A stretch of DNA of 64,000 nt from Combretum micranthum (lineage: Eukaryota > Streptophyta > Magnoliopsida > Myrtales > Combretaceae), in assembly GCA_024138025.1 (NCBI GenBank), contig JAMXBD010000572.1, positions 186,001 through 250,000 on the forward strand, written 5' to 3'. Every line of letters begins with the position of its first letter. Positions within the stretch are counted from its first letter, which is position 1. A program made the translations under genes and the position numbers. The notes under the pieces were generated by a model. It did not search any database. It saw nothing but the letters and a program-made list of their open reading frames with translations, and was not told where the DNA came from. Positions 10,785-22,800 of this stretch are shown here, piece by piece.

Positions 10785-13700
10785 TGTAAGCTCCAAAAAA
10801 TTTCAGTAAATAATTTCAAGATAAACTTCGAAAATAAACGCTAAAAATCACTCCAAATTAAAACCGAATTTAAACTAGTCTTAAATCACACGAATTCGAA
10901 AAATTTCCAAATCTTGGAAAATAAGAATTCTAAAAACAAAGTAAGAACTCAACATACTACAATTCCAAAACCACTACGTATGACAAATTCAATACGTGAC
11001 TCCGATTTATAAATGGTGTATATAGATCCCAAAAACGAATTATTAAAAAGTAAATAACGATTAACTTTTGGAAATAAAACCCAATTTAAAAATTCGAAAA
11101 CGTTTAAAAGATATTAAATACTTCCAAAAATAAAATTTAAAATAAATTTCTCAAATTAAATATGTTATATAAAAATAAAATATCAGTTTCCAAATTGGAG
11201 AAGACCTAAACCCGAAAATCACCTAGAAACCCTAACCGGAATACGATAGTTTAAGTCCGGCAATCTAGTGCCCCAAACCCTAGAGGCGAGTGAGATGTAG
11301 TTTAAATATGTAGAATCTTTGTAAATGAGTTTGTTTAAAAATAAGATTGGTAAAATTTTGACCTATTTCGAACCCGTTCGGATACAGACTTCGAAAAGCG
11401 TGTCCCGGGGCTCGAGATATAAAAAATATACTAATAGTGCCGTTAGACTCGTAATTTCATAAGATTTCCAAATATATCAATTATATAATTTTTCGGGTTA
11501 TAAAAGTTACAGTTATAACCTTTTTATCGTATTTCCATTATTACCAGCGATTGATTAGTCTTTTGCACTATTCATTTTTATTTCATTACAAAATTTTATT
11601 ATTTTATAAAGCCATATATTTTTAGATAAATATTTTATATGTTATAGAAAATTTTGTTTTTCTAAAATTTAGTTCGTTTTGGGTCTTTACGGGATCAGAT
11701 TTGTTTAAGACCCAATACTAAAAATAAAATAAATTAATTTAATAATTGAAAAATATTTTAAAATATTTATTTTCATAAAATAATTTTTTAGAATTTTTCG
11801 GGTTATAAAAATATTATTTATAGCCCATATTCGCGTATTTTGATCATACCTAAACATACTTATTAAAATACTAAAATAATTCAAATAATTATTTAATATT
11901 AATTATGAAAAATATGTTACAAATATTTGGAATAAATTTTCTAATTTTATTTTATTTTTTATTTTATTTTATTAAGAAAATACTTTTACAACCCATACCT
12001 TCAAGTACACCTTACACATATCACTTCCTTTTCACTTCAATCTTTCTACACATTATTCCACACTTCATGGCAGATTTTTCCCCTTCTTTATGGCTGCCAT
12101 TGTCCTTTATTCACTCCTTTTGACTAAATTAATTATATTCTACTCCTTCTTAAAGAAACTCATATACATTTATTACACAAATCAATTTCAAGTCAAAATT
12201 CAAACAAATTTCTCTCTCCTCTCCTCCCAAATTCATGTAGCATGGTCTTCTTGCTTGCCCTTGTTTTTTTTTTCTCTCATTTATTCAATTAAAACACTCA
12301 TTTTCTCTCTCTCCTTCATTTACTCACTTTCCTCTTTCATTCCTTAGCCTTTTCTCTCTCATTTTCCTCTCTTTCTTTCTTCTTTTTGTTCTTGTTTCTT
12401 TAAACACAAGCTGCCCCCATCTCTTCCATTAGCTTCCACCATTTTCTTGAAGATTTCTAAGTAAATCTTCATCTCAAAGCCTCCATAAGTGATATAGGTA
12501 AAGTGTAATGAAGGTTTCATGCATCAAATGACCTTCCATAAGCTTAAAAGCTTAGGATGATGATGCCAATAATGAAACACTCATTTTCTCCACTTTTATT
12601 ATCTTGTATTACAATTATTTTTTTTTTAAAGTTGATATATTTTGTAGATCTAAATTTTTGTAGCTTTGATTTTTGTTTATGCCATAGATCTTGTCATTTA
12701 AGTTATTATTCTTGTTATTACTTATGATTTATGCATATATTTCTCATTTATATGTGTTCATGCATTTAAAACTAGTTTAGAAGACTAGATCTAGTGTTTT
12801 GGAGTTCATAAATGCATTAGACTTTGTTTTATGTTCATGAATGACTTGTAATAGCACGATGATGGTAGAAAAGTTGTAGAAAACTCAAGATCTATTTTAT
12901 TTTCAGCAAAAACAACTTTTGAAAATTCAGATGAAAATGAAACCATATTTAGAAAAGTGTTTTTTCAACTTCAAAATGTGTATTTTTCATTTAAAATGAA
13001 GGGCTTATGGTATAGACAACATAAATGAATGATTTTGATAAGTAAAGTTTAGATCTATGAGTTTATAGTTCATTACCATGGGTTTCTTTTAGATGTATGT
13101 TCATATTATGTGTAGATCTTATATTTGAACTTAAACAAAAGTAGTAAAATTCGTATTTTAGCAAGACCCCCATTTAAAAACCACTTTCCAAGTGTCAAAA
13201 TGTAATTTTTACTTAAGAAAATGAAGGCTTAATATATGTATATCATCAAGACTTCTTTTTACAAGAATCAAAAATGATTTTCAAAATAAAAATTCTATTT
13301 TTGGATTTTGGCCAAGGCCTATTTTAAAAACATGTTTTCCAACTCAAAAATGAAGTTTTTATTTAAGAAATGAAAGGCTCTTAGAATAGGATATGCAAGA
13401 ATTGGATTTTCATGAGCTTAGATAGATTTAATCAAAAGATATAACCAAAAATAAATTTTCTAAATTCGGATCCCAACCAAGACCAATTTTTAAAACCCAT
13501 TTATCAACTCCAAAATTCATGTTTTATGTGAAAAATGAAGTATATAGGTAATAGATATCATTAAGCAATGATTTTTAAGTTAAAATGAGTTTAGGCATGG
13601 TAATGTGTAAAACAAGTAATGGAATTAAAATGGAAAAATTTGAGTTAGTGATCAAATTGTCAAATTCGTAATTTGAGATGATGCATATGTAATCACTTAA

Positions 13701-15800
13701 TATTTGAGCTCAAATTGCAAGTTTTATGTGTTAAATGAAGTCCTTAGACAATAGATATAGTAAAGCTTCAAATTTTGATGCATTAAACAAGTTTTTCATA
13801 AGAAATATGCAAGAAATGAAAATTTCCAAAATTCGGATTTTTGTGAAAAGCTTGTTTAAAAACATATTTGCAAAATGGAAAATGCAAATTTTTGTGTAAG
13901 AATGAAGTCCTTAGTGGTTATGTATAATTGAGCCCTAATTTTCTAAATATCAAATGATTTTTACTTAAATGAATTACTCAAAAACCAATTTTTACCAAAT
14001 TCGGATTTTGGAATCAACCCTATTTGAAAACATGTTTACAAAGTGTAAAATGGAAATTTTTATGTAAAAATGAAGGTCATAAGTAATATATATAATGAAG
14101 ACTCAATTTTGACAAAAATAATTATATTTTCTTAAGTAACAAATCCAAAACAAATGGAAATGATCAAAGTTAGAAAATTAGATTTTTCATAAGTTGTTAT
14201 TATGGTCTCGCAAAATAAAAAATTATAAAATTTCCTTTAGCAAAATCATCAAGATCATGCATACATTAAGCTCATCTCATGTTATTCATGTTAGGAAATC
14301 ACTCATATTGCATGTATAGCTAATTTATATAGTAGGAACATTACAAACATTTACAAAACTATTTTTCGAAATTGAAATTGTTGCTGTCCTAATCTGATCC
14401 GAATTTTCGAAGCTTCAAAGTTTTCAAAACTTGAAAATAATATTAGAAATAGATAGATCTTTTGAAGTAGATAGAAATTGATATAATTTACGAGATTCTG
14501 AGTTAAAATGACAAGTTATGGCCGTTTTAAGTTGGAATTCCTACTTAGGACGAGAATTACAATTTGATAGTTCGTATAAAATCGTTTGGATTAGTTTGAG
14601 TTGAAATACTTATTAGAGTATTTCTTCCCTTTTAGATCCCGAAATCGATGATTCCCTGCCACCGAATTATTATTACTAGAAGACCGGTGATCCAATGGCT
14701 GAGTGAGTTTTCTCCTTGTTTTGTTACCTTGATTGTGCTTATAGCTAGTTGCATTAGAATTATAGGAACAAAATAAAAATCGATATGAATGGGGATGGGA
14801 TATATGATGAGACTGTGATGAATATATGCCAAAGAATACTAAAGCATATTGAAACCATGATTCAATTGGATAACTGCACTGTTCATATTATTTCTGTTAT
14901 GTGTATGATATTGGCTGGTCACTCTAAAGAATGTATAAATATTTTGACCTAAGCAAAAATTAAATTGGTCATGCATCGCATCGGACATATTACATTGGTA
15001 GCATGCTACTCCTACGCAGGTCGATCGGTATGGTCCGTTGATGCCTTGTTTGGATAACGAGCCCGGTGCCAGAGCTCATTCAGGGGTACTAAGGCGCATG
15101 TGGATGTATTCCTTGGATGAGCCTAGCCGAGTCGACTGCTAAGAGTCGAGGGCTTGGGGACTAGATGCGGTCGTGTAGACTCAATACCATTCCTAACCCA
15201 ATATACGGAGGGCGTAAATCCGTTCTGTGTGTGGGTTCCGGATACCCATTCATAATTGCTTGCTCACGTGTTTGTTCATGCATAGCATATGATTGATTAT
15301 AACTTGTTTGTTATGGTACGGGATTAAGGGAATTCTCACTAAACTAGTGTAGCTTATACCTCGATAGTTGTTTAAATGAACAGGTTATTTCAAGAACGCA
15401 AAGTGGGGACCGAATTGGTTGAAGCTGGGAATGACTCCGGAATTTCGACAAAGAATACAAATGTTTGAAGTTATCAGCTAGTTTATGATTTGTCTTGTAA
15501 TAGTTTATGTAAGGAAGTTGTGAATGAATGTAATTGGAGTTGAATGATTTGTATTTTGAAGTGTAGTGATTCGTATATGAAATATAGCGATTTGTATCGA
15601 AAGTATAGTGGATTGTATTTCCTTTACATTGTTACTCAACTGTATCAATGTAAAATGTATCATTCCGATGTGTCTCCTTTATGTGTTAGACGCCTTGTAC
15701 ATAGTATGGAAGCCTTCGCGTGACTAAGGTGGTCATTCTTAGACTTTAATATTTGTGTATGGTGGACTGCCACATTTAGGATACCCTTCAGGGCATGACA
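10785..15800 (+). mobile_element. Solo LTR, 5,016 bp, of a chromovirus-like family
   Basis: The unit starts TGTAAGCTCC and ends GGGCATGACA. Direct duplications ATCTA flank it at 10780-10784 and 15801-15805. There is no internal gag or pol, so it is a solo LTR left after recombination between two LTRs. Its right end, read on the opposite strand, resembles the starts of the LTRs at 30131 and 39185 (TGTCAYGCC, then the CTAAAYGTGGCAGTCC region and the TTAGTCA stretch), so it belongs to a related family. The middle is AT-rich with repeated AAAATGAAG motifs at 12950-14100. A GC-richer block lies at 15000-15260. Confidence 0.9.
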
Positions 15801-16157
15801 ATCTACATACCAAATTGAACTACTCTATACCTAGTTTCCATAAGTGCATTCGGTTCGTGGAAACCAAGTCTGAAAATGGGCTAAAAATGGACCTAAAGAG
15901 GGCTTGAAGATGAATAGTATTATTATTTATTATATATTATTATTTTATTAATTTTCTGCATATTATACTATATTATATATGTATATATATTACATCTATT
16001 ATATTTATTTTCTTTAATTTGATTATTTTCCTAATTTTTTCTAATCCTAATGCTTATAATTGCAAATATTCCTTTAATTTAGTAATATATATACTAAAAT
16101 TAACATCTAATTATCAATAACTTGACAAAAATAAATTGTCAAAATAAGATGTCTACA

Positions 16158-16484
16158 CATGGAATGAAAAGTTTTCCATTTTGATTGGAGAAGGTGGTGA
16201 AAACTAATGGAAGTATACTTAAATTTATAAAGAAAAATATCTTTCTTTTTTTTTTTGCCAAATGTAAAAATATCCTCAACATCTAAACTTTTATAATAAA
16301 AAGAACAACAATTTTAAACAATCTTTTTTCTTATGTTTTTTTTATGTAGTGAGTAACAAACAATAAGAATAGAAAAATTCTTTCTTTTTTTTTTTTCCGT
16401 TTTTCTTTCTTAAACATCCAAATACGAAATAAAATTTCCTTTTTTCCTAATTAATTAGTATTTATTTCGACTCCTTTTCCAGCC
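16158..16484. other. AT-rich spacer next to the Tat-like element
   Basis: Contains T-rich runs near 16248 and 16383 and no coding or repeat signal that I can identify. Confidence 0.4.
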
Positions 16485-16745
16485 TTAAATAATTTGATGC
16501 TCGGTCCAGAGTTTCGGCTCAGCAATAAAGCAGCGCAAACTTTTGGCGGTATTCTTACATTCCAAAAATGCCCTCGTCTGACTGCGGACAATGACTATGA
16601 CAAGAGTGATGGCGACGTGGACATTGAAGGACGAGCCGTGCGGTGCGGAAAGGCTACCACAGGGATCCAGGCGGGCACACACTCCCTCACTGTTCCGTGG
16701 GCCATTACACGTGGCGACAAACTATTGGATATGGAATCTTAGTTA
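16485..16745. promoter_or_regulatory. GC-rich island with a G-box/ABRE-like site
   Basis: This stretch is much richer in G and C than its surroundings and contains ACACGTGGC (16707-16715), the core of plant G-box/ABRE elements. An 82-codon plus-strand frame covers it but has no recognisable domain. It lies about 3.1 kb upstream of the TMEM131-like gene. It could be a distal regulatory segment or a fragment of another gene's promoter or exon. Function is not established. Confidence 0.25.
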
Positions 16746-16840
16746 AGGACTAAAGGGCCTTTTCACAGCCGTGGAATATCGTGTACCATGCGTCGTAAAC
16801 GACGGTTCCATGCACCAATGACTAGATGCCCACAAGGGAC

Positions 16841-17161
16841 TGTCTCCTTCATGAATCATGATCTAAAAAGTTGGTATTTTTAAGAATATAGAAAAAAGAT
16901 TACCAGCATGAGGTCCTCATACCACAGATTCAATTCAACCATCCAATTTTCTACAGGGTTTGTAACTTTCTCCCTAAAGACCAAATTATCCCTACTGCTG
17001 TCTCCTTCATGAATTATGATCTAAAAAGTCGGTATTTTTAAGAATATAGAAAAAGCTTACCAGCATAAGGTCCTCAAAACCTCAGATTCAATTCTGCCGT
17101 CCAATTTTCTACAAGGTTTGTAACTCTCTCTCCTCTAAAGACCAAATTATCCCTACTACTC
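16841..17161 (+). repeat. 158-bp tandem duplication
   Basis: Two adjacent direct copies, 16841-16998 and 16999-17161, both start TGTCTCCTTCATGAAT and both end near AATTATCCCTACT. They differ by scattered substitutions and a few small indels. A C-rich tract (CCCTCCCCTCCCC) follows at about 17167-17185. No coding content. Confidence 0.85.
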
Positions 17162-19460
17162 ACCACCCTCCCCTCCCCTCCCCTTCCAAGAAATGTGCAT
17201 GCTTAATTAAACACCATATTGAGGTATCAACAATTGTGCTTGTAAATATTTTAAGTATGGTGTACATAATATCAAATACTTGGCTATGTTATTATTCTTA
17301 AAACTATTATAAGCAAATACTTGCCACTAAACTTTCCATCTCTCTAAAAGATTGTTAACAATATTTAAATTACCTCTTATCATTTACAATTTATTAAAGA
17401 CTAGGTTTTAATTATTCTTTTTTCTATAATCATATAAAGTCTATGATCTCACATTTTATAACAACAACCATAACCAATCATTCAATCTTTAAAGTGATCT
17501 CATCTCGGATACCTTATTGTCTAACTACATATGAACTATGTTATCTCCATTTTCTTATATTTTAATATTTTAAATTGAAATAGAAGGTTATTATTTCTTA
17601 GGTGTATATTTTATTGTACAAAGTACAATTTCAAAAAAAGTTCGTTATCCCCTATCTCTATAAGTATTTCAAAGTATTTATTTTTGTACACGCATTATAG
17701 ACGTGTTGCCTTCTAATTAGACATTTATGTTAAAACTTATAGCAAACATAGAGTATATCTATTATATAATAATAAGGGTATGATACCAATTCCATTCCAA
17801 TAAATCAAATATAAAGATAATCAAACATCATGATCAAGACTTGTGTAGCATACCTTGCAACAAAAATAAAATAAAGTCTTCTGGGACATGTCTAAATGAA
17901 AAGAAACATTAATAATAAAAGGAACTACTAATAAAAAGCAATAAATACTAAAAGAATATAAAATTATAAACAACCAAGAGATATAATGATATTATTATAA
18001 AAAGGTATAATAGAATTTATAACAGGCAAAATGTATTGTTAATGAAATACAAATGACAAAAAATTCAAATGTGTATATATATATACATAGGTGCATTTTC
18101 CATATGTGTGCAAAAATAAGTTTTTTACTATAATTATAAAAATAAGGAAATAAAAAATATTGTCTTAACCGTATCTAGTATAGGAAATAAGACCTGAGTT
18201 TTGCTTAAGATAAATGTAGATAAGGAATATGATGGTAAGAAAGGTTATAAAGACATACTTTAAGCAAAGCTTTATGGAATATATTAGAGATTAGAAATTT
18301 CCTAAGCCCTTGGATTAAAAAAAAATTCAAATCAAACTGATTCAATGATGGTAACTCTTTAACTTATTATTAGCGTCTTAACTTCATCAATAGAGTATGT
18401 CATATTTGGACTTTGTGTGACAAACCTGCAAAACAAGTAAGACACTAGGGTTATTCAATGCAACCACTCCGATAGTGAAGTTAGTAGAGTTTTTGGACTA
18501 GTAAGAAAACTTAGTAGAGTGATAGATAGAGATTGCAGAGTTGTCATTAATGGATATCTAATAGGGTATTTATAAATCGTTTTATAAGAAGTTACCTTAG
18601 ACATAGAGATGGTGGAGATTGTGGAGGCTACATGTTAAGAGGTAGCGTGACCACTATGCCATGTCTTATGAATGAGCAAGAGTTGGACATTATGGCATAA
18701 TAGGGAGGCTTCAAATAGAGTGACAAAGCCCAAATGAATGTCCATCTTTCCGAACATAGAGTATATGATTGGAAAAGTTAGGAGACTTGTATAACTAAGT
18801 GAGTCGACAATAACACTAAAGAGTTGACTCATGTCGTAATTATATTGGGTCTATGTAAAGTCTTTTGTCTAAGTGTGCATGCCAACACTTACAATTCTTG
18901 ATAATTCATCAGTAAAACTAAAATTCGCTAATGTTTTAGATACCTGTAGGATAACATAGGATAAGTTGAACAACAGAAAACTGAACAATTTTTTAGGAAA
19001 GGAAATAGATTTCAAATTAAATGGAAAATATTATACATTTCCTTTTACGGAATGAACTAATAACTCTTATGCCTTTGGATGATGTTGTTTATCTTTTCTT
19101 GAGTGATTTTATTGTTATGACTTGTTTAACAAAATTAAAATTAATGTCTTTAGAAAATTAAACTTTTTTGTTTTGTATATAGTATATTAACTTTTTGTTT
19201 GCTTCTATTGTGTAATATTAAACGTCAAGTCATAAATCTGGATTTCATTTTTTTTTTTAAAGTAACATCATCCCAATGTCTTATTGAAAGAAACAATTGT
19301 TGTTGTATTTTTCAATATATGCTATTATTTGAGGTATGCTCATAAGTCATCCATAATTATAACTTGCCTTCTCCCATTGATTTCCAATTTTCCATACAAA
19401 TGCAATGTCAAAAGATTCTTAAGTGACATATGCAAAAAGACCTTATAACTTGCCTTCTCC
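17162..19460. other. AT-rich intergenic region upstream of the TMEM131-like gene
   Basis: I see no credible gene, RNA gene or complete mobile element here. A (TA)n run lies near 18075. The open frames are short, without domain or codon signal. Confidence 0.4.
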
Positions 19461-19462
19461 TT

Positions 19463-19877
19463 CTATATATGTATTTGTCATTTTATGCACTTAAAAGCAT
19501 AAAAACCTTATGAAAACTTAATATATGTATATCTCGTAAATAGAGCACACTAGAGTGGCTATCTAAGTCCTTTCACCTTGTTTTCTTCCTTCTGTCTCTT
19601 AACTCTTCTCTCTCTCCTCTTTTTTTTCAGTGTGGCATTCTTTCTTCAGAGCCATTCGTTAGCTGCTCTCAGGTCTGCTTGTGTTGTAAGCATATGCAAA
19701 TTTTTCCCATATTCCATGAATTCAAACACAAAGAAAATAAGAAACCCAATACCAAAAAGAAGCTAAATTGTCTTCTAATGCTTTTTCTCTTTCTCTTCGT
19801 TCCCATTAGTCATCTCAAGAACATAGTAGCTCCAAAATCGCTCTCCTTGAAAACCCTAACGATCACAACCGAACTCC
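19463..19877 (+). promoter_or_regulatory. Probable core promoter and 5' UTR of the TMEM131-like gene
   Basis: A TATA-like CTATATAT lies at 19463-19470. It is followed by a pyrimidine-rich leader (19560-19628) typical of plant 5' UTRs, then the start codon at 19878. An upstream ATG near 19694 opens a frame that passes the main start out of frame, so it would form an overlapping uORF. The transcription start cannot be placed from sequence alone. Confidence 0.4.
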
Positions 19878-19891
19878 ATGTTCTGTCAACG
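19878..19891 (+). CDS. TMEM131-like gene, exon 1 (coding part)
   Basis: Fourteen coding bases, ATGTTCTGTCAACG, are followed by the donor GTAATC. With the acceptor at 21058 the split codon CG|G encodes Arg and the exon 2 frame is met exactly. The resulting N-terminus fits a short positively charged lead before a signal peptide. This start was chosen because no in-frame ATG is available in exon 2 before the hydrophobic segment. Confidence 0.65.
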
Positions 19892-22800
19892 GTAATCATA
19901 TGCTCTTCTTGTATTCTTAGCATCAAATTGTCATCTTTTAATGTAATACCACATATATGTAGGTGTAAACTTTTAAAGGCTGCTCTTCAATGTTATCTAT
20001 GTCAAGGACTGTTTCTTTGAAGGTTTCACTTATATGGGTGTTGAGAATCTTTGTCAAGTTCAAGTGGGTTATAGCAGGATTTTTCTTATTTAATCTTGTC
20101 TTTCTTTATTTGGAGAGTGATGCTTTAATTTTTTTGAGGATATTTTTAAATTTTTTTTTAAATGAAGTTTGTAACGTTTGGATTTGAAAGAATAGTGGGA
20201 AGTTGGAGTTAATTAATGATGACCATAAAATGAATTTCCATGTTTTTAGGAAACTAAATTCTTTAACTTTCACATTAACTGTATTGTATTTGTTGATAAT
20301 AATATTTCCAGTATTCCTTATTATAACGGGTAAGACATGCAACCGATGATTATGGTATGAAAATACCAACCCTCTCTCCCTCTCTCTCTCTCTTTTGTTT
20401 CATTAAATTGATTTTAGTAATGATTGTACCAATGGATTTGGAAACGTTGTACTGAGTTAAACTGTTGCATTTATAATAAACATGTCAAAAATTATGGAAA
20501 AGAAAGAATTTCTTTTACTTAACCTACCCAAATTTTTAATTTTCTTTGAAATGATCCTTTTAGAAAGTCTCTTTGATCCCAACAGGAAAGCTACTTTCTA
20601 TTAATAGGAGTTCTGTATTCGATATCTTTACGTTAAATTGGATACTGAGGGAATAAAGATGTTTCTATTTATTTTTTCCTGCTTCGTGTTATTTTTGGAT
20701 TATAGTGTGCAAGTTTAATCTTGTGGTGTATTGTAAATTCTGTTGACATTTGGGTTCTTTTGATTTTTTGGGTTATGTGCTTTTACTTTCAAAGTGATTG
20801 GTTTACTGGCTCTTGGAGTAATGCAAAATTATGTTGCTTTTGATGTTAAAATTACATTTTGTGGTGTTTTATGCAGGGGATGATCTCATTGTAATGCATG
20901 CATTATGTGACATTGTTAATAAGTCATGCATCTTCTACGATTTGGGTTCTGTTCATTTTTGCTTTTAGCCTAGTTTTCTTTTCTTTTGGTTCTGAAAGTA
21001 AACATATAATTTAATTGAAGGATGAAAATAATCTTGCATACTATGTTGGTTGATGCAGGGGATCATCTTACACAACATGGAAATTGTGTGTTATTGTGCT
21101 TCTTTCGTGCATCTCCTTCAGTGGTGTTGTTTGTGGGCCTTGCTTCATGAATGAGAATTATGAACAGATTGAAAACAGTGATGCATGTGGATTGTTTCAA
21201 GCTAATGACTACTGTTCAGGATTTACAAATGCTTTTCCTAGTGATGGCAGTCGCAGTTACATGAAAGCAAATTCAAACAGCAGAATAACTCTTGAAAGTG
21301 TTTGTGCTAGTTCTGATTCCTTCTGCTTTCCTTCGACAATACCCGGTTTTTTTTCTGAAGTGAGTACTACTAAGAGGACAGACAGAGAGCATACTGACAC
21401 AGAGACTGAAGATCCTTTGCGTGTAAGTGTACAGCCTAGGCATGTTAGCAGGTGGATGAGTAATTCAAGTTGGTCATCAGACCATGGTATGTCTATATTA
21501 TCAAGTGGAAGAGCTGTTTCTTGTTCTTTAAACTCCAGGACGGATATCAATGGGTTCTCAAATGGTCAAATGATTATAACTAATCAAAACAAACTTTCTT
21601 CTTGTAGAGGATTAGTTAATCACAAAGGTGCCAGTCTTAGGAGGCAGGAGGAGTCTGATCTGATCAAGTTGTATTCCTTCAGCAGTAATTTGCCTCCCCA
21701 TGTGGAGATAATCCCTCCTGTTCTTGACTGGGGAGAAACATCGATATATGTTCCTTCGTTTGCCAGCATAATGGTGTCAAATATGCAGAATGACAGCATT
21801 TTACATGTCTACCATCCATTCAGCACAGATACACAGTTCTTTCCTTGTAATTTCACAGAAGCATATATAGAACCTGGTGAAGTGGCTTCAATTTGTTTTG
21901 TTTTCTTGCCTAAACAGTCAGGCTTGTCCTCGGGTAGCATTATCTTGCAGACAAGCTCTGGAGGCTATGTGGTGCAGGCTAAAGGATTTGCTATCGAGTC
22001 CTTTGGTGTTCAGCCTTTGTTTGGATTTGACAATTCTTTTACTGGAAGGTGGAGAAAGAACATGTCTTTGTTCAACCCTTTCGATGAAACCGTCCATGTG
22101 GAAGAAGTATCTTTGTGGGTATTTACTTCCCTTGAGAACACTTCTCTCATTATGGATGCAACATGTAGCTTAGAAAATTCTTGGGATTCTGATGATCTTG
22201 GGCTTTTGAGTATTAAAGATTGGTTTATAATGAAGGGTGATCATATTGATATGTCACTGATGGCAGTGAAGCCTCACAGAATTTGGGAACTCAGCCCTAA
22301 GAGCACCGAAACTATTGTGGAGATAGATTTTTCATTTGGTTCTGTTAGTAATATTTTGGGTGCCTTATGCATGCAACTAACTAGGTCGTCACAGGGTCAA
22401 GCAGATATCATAATGATTCCGATTGAAAAAGAAGTAGATGCAAAGATAGTTACTGATAATTCTGGTGGACCTTTGTCCATGTCTCTTGAGGGATTGATTC
22501 TCTCTGATGCTTCCATCGCAATATCTGTCAGAAATAGTGCAGCTTATGTCGTGAATTTTGTTGGGATAAGCAAAGTTGGAGAGTCAAAGATTTTTCAGGT
22601 CAAGTATGTGGAAGGCTTGGTCCTTTTCCCCTGGCAGTGTCACACTGTTTGCTGTTGTTAGAGTTGCCAGCTCCCCGATGGCGTTCATGATTCTTCTCCT
22701 GAAATGCCTGATATAAGCGGAGATTGTAAATTACTTGTGAATACAAATGACTCAAGTAGTGTGATTGAGATTACCTGCTGGGACATTATTCATGTCTGCT

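Larger units (their letters stand above)
1..16157 (-). mobile_element. Tat/Ogre-like Ty3/gypsy retrotransposon, decayed, 3' LTR cut by window edge
   Basis: In minus-strand order the element reads 5' LTR (16157 down to 8727), primer site, ORF1, gag, RNase H/integrase, minisatellite-bearing 3' region, polypurine tract and 3' LTR (718 down to the window edge). The two LTRs match: 1-380 resembles 10400-10780, and 375-718 resembles 15806-16157. Both end in TGTAGACA on the minus strand. An extra ORF before gag, a tRNA-Arg-type primer site and a tandem repeat in the 3' region are hallmarks of the Tat/Ogre lineage. The element is dead: it has stops and frameshifts, lacks protease and reverse transcriptase, and carries two later insertions (7225-7922 and 10785-15800). 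The outer target duplication cannot be checked because the left end lies outside the window. Confidence 0.85.
8727..16157 (-). repeat. 5' LTR of the Tat-like element, split by a solo LTR
   Basis: On the minus strand the LTR runs from TGTAGACATC (16157) to CATGCTCGACA (8727), a TG...CA unit. Removing the insertion 10785-15800 and one ATCTA copy leaves about 2.4 kb. The pieces next to the insertion (10400-10779 and 15806-16157) are contiguous in the partial LTR at 1-718. No gene is contained. The 249-bp GC-richer frame near 10048-10323 is LTR sequence, not a credible gene. Confidence 0.85.
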
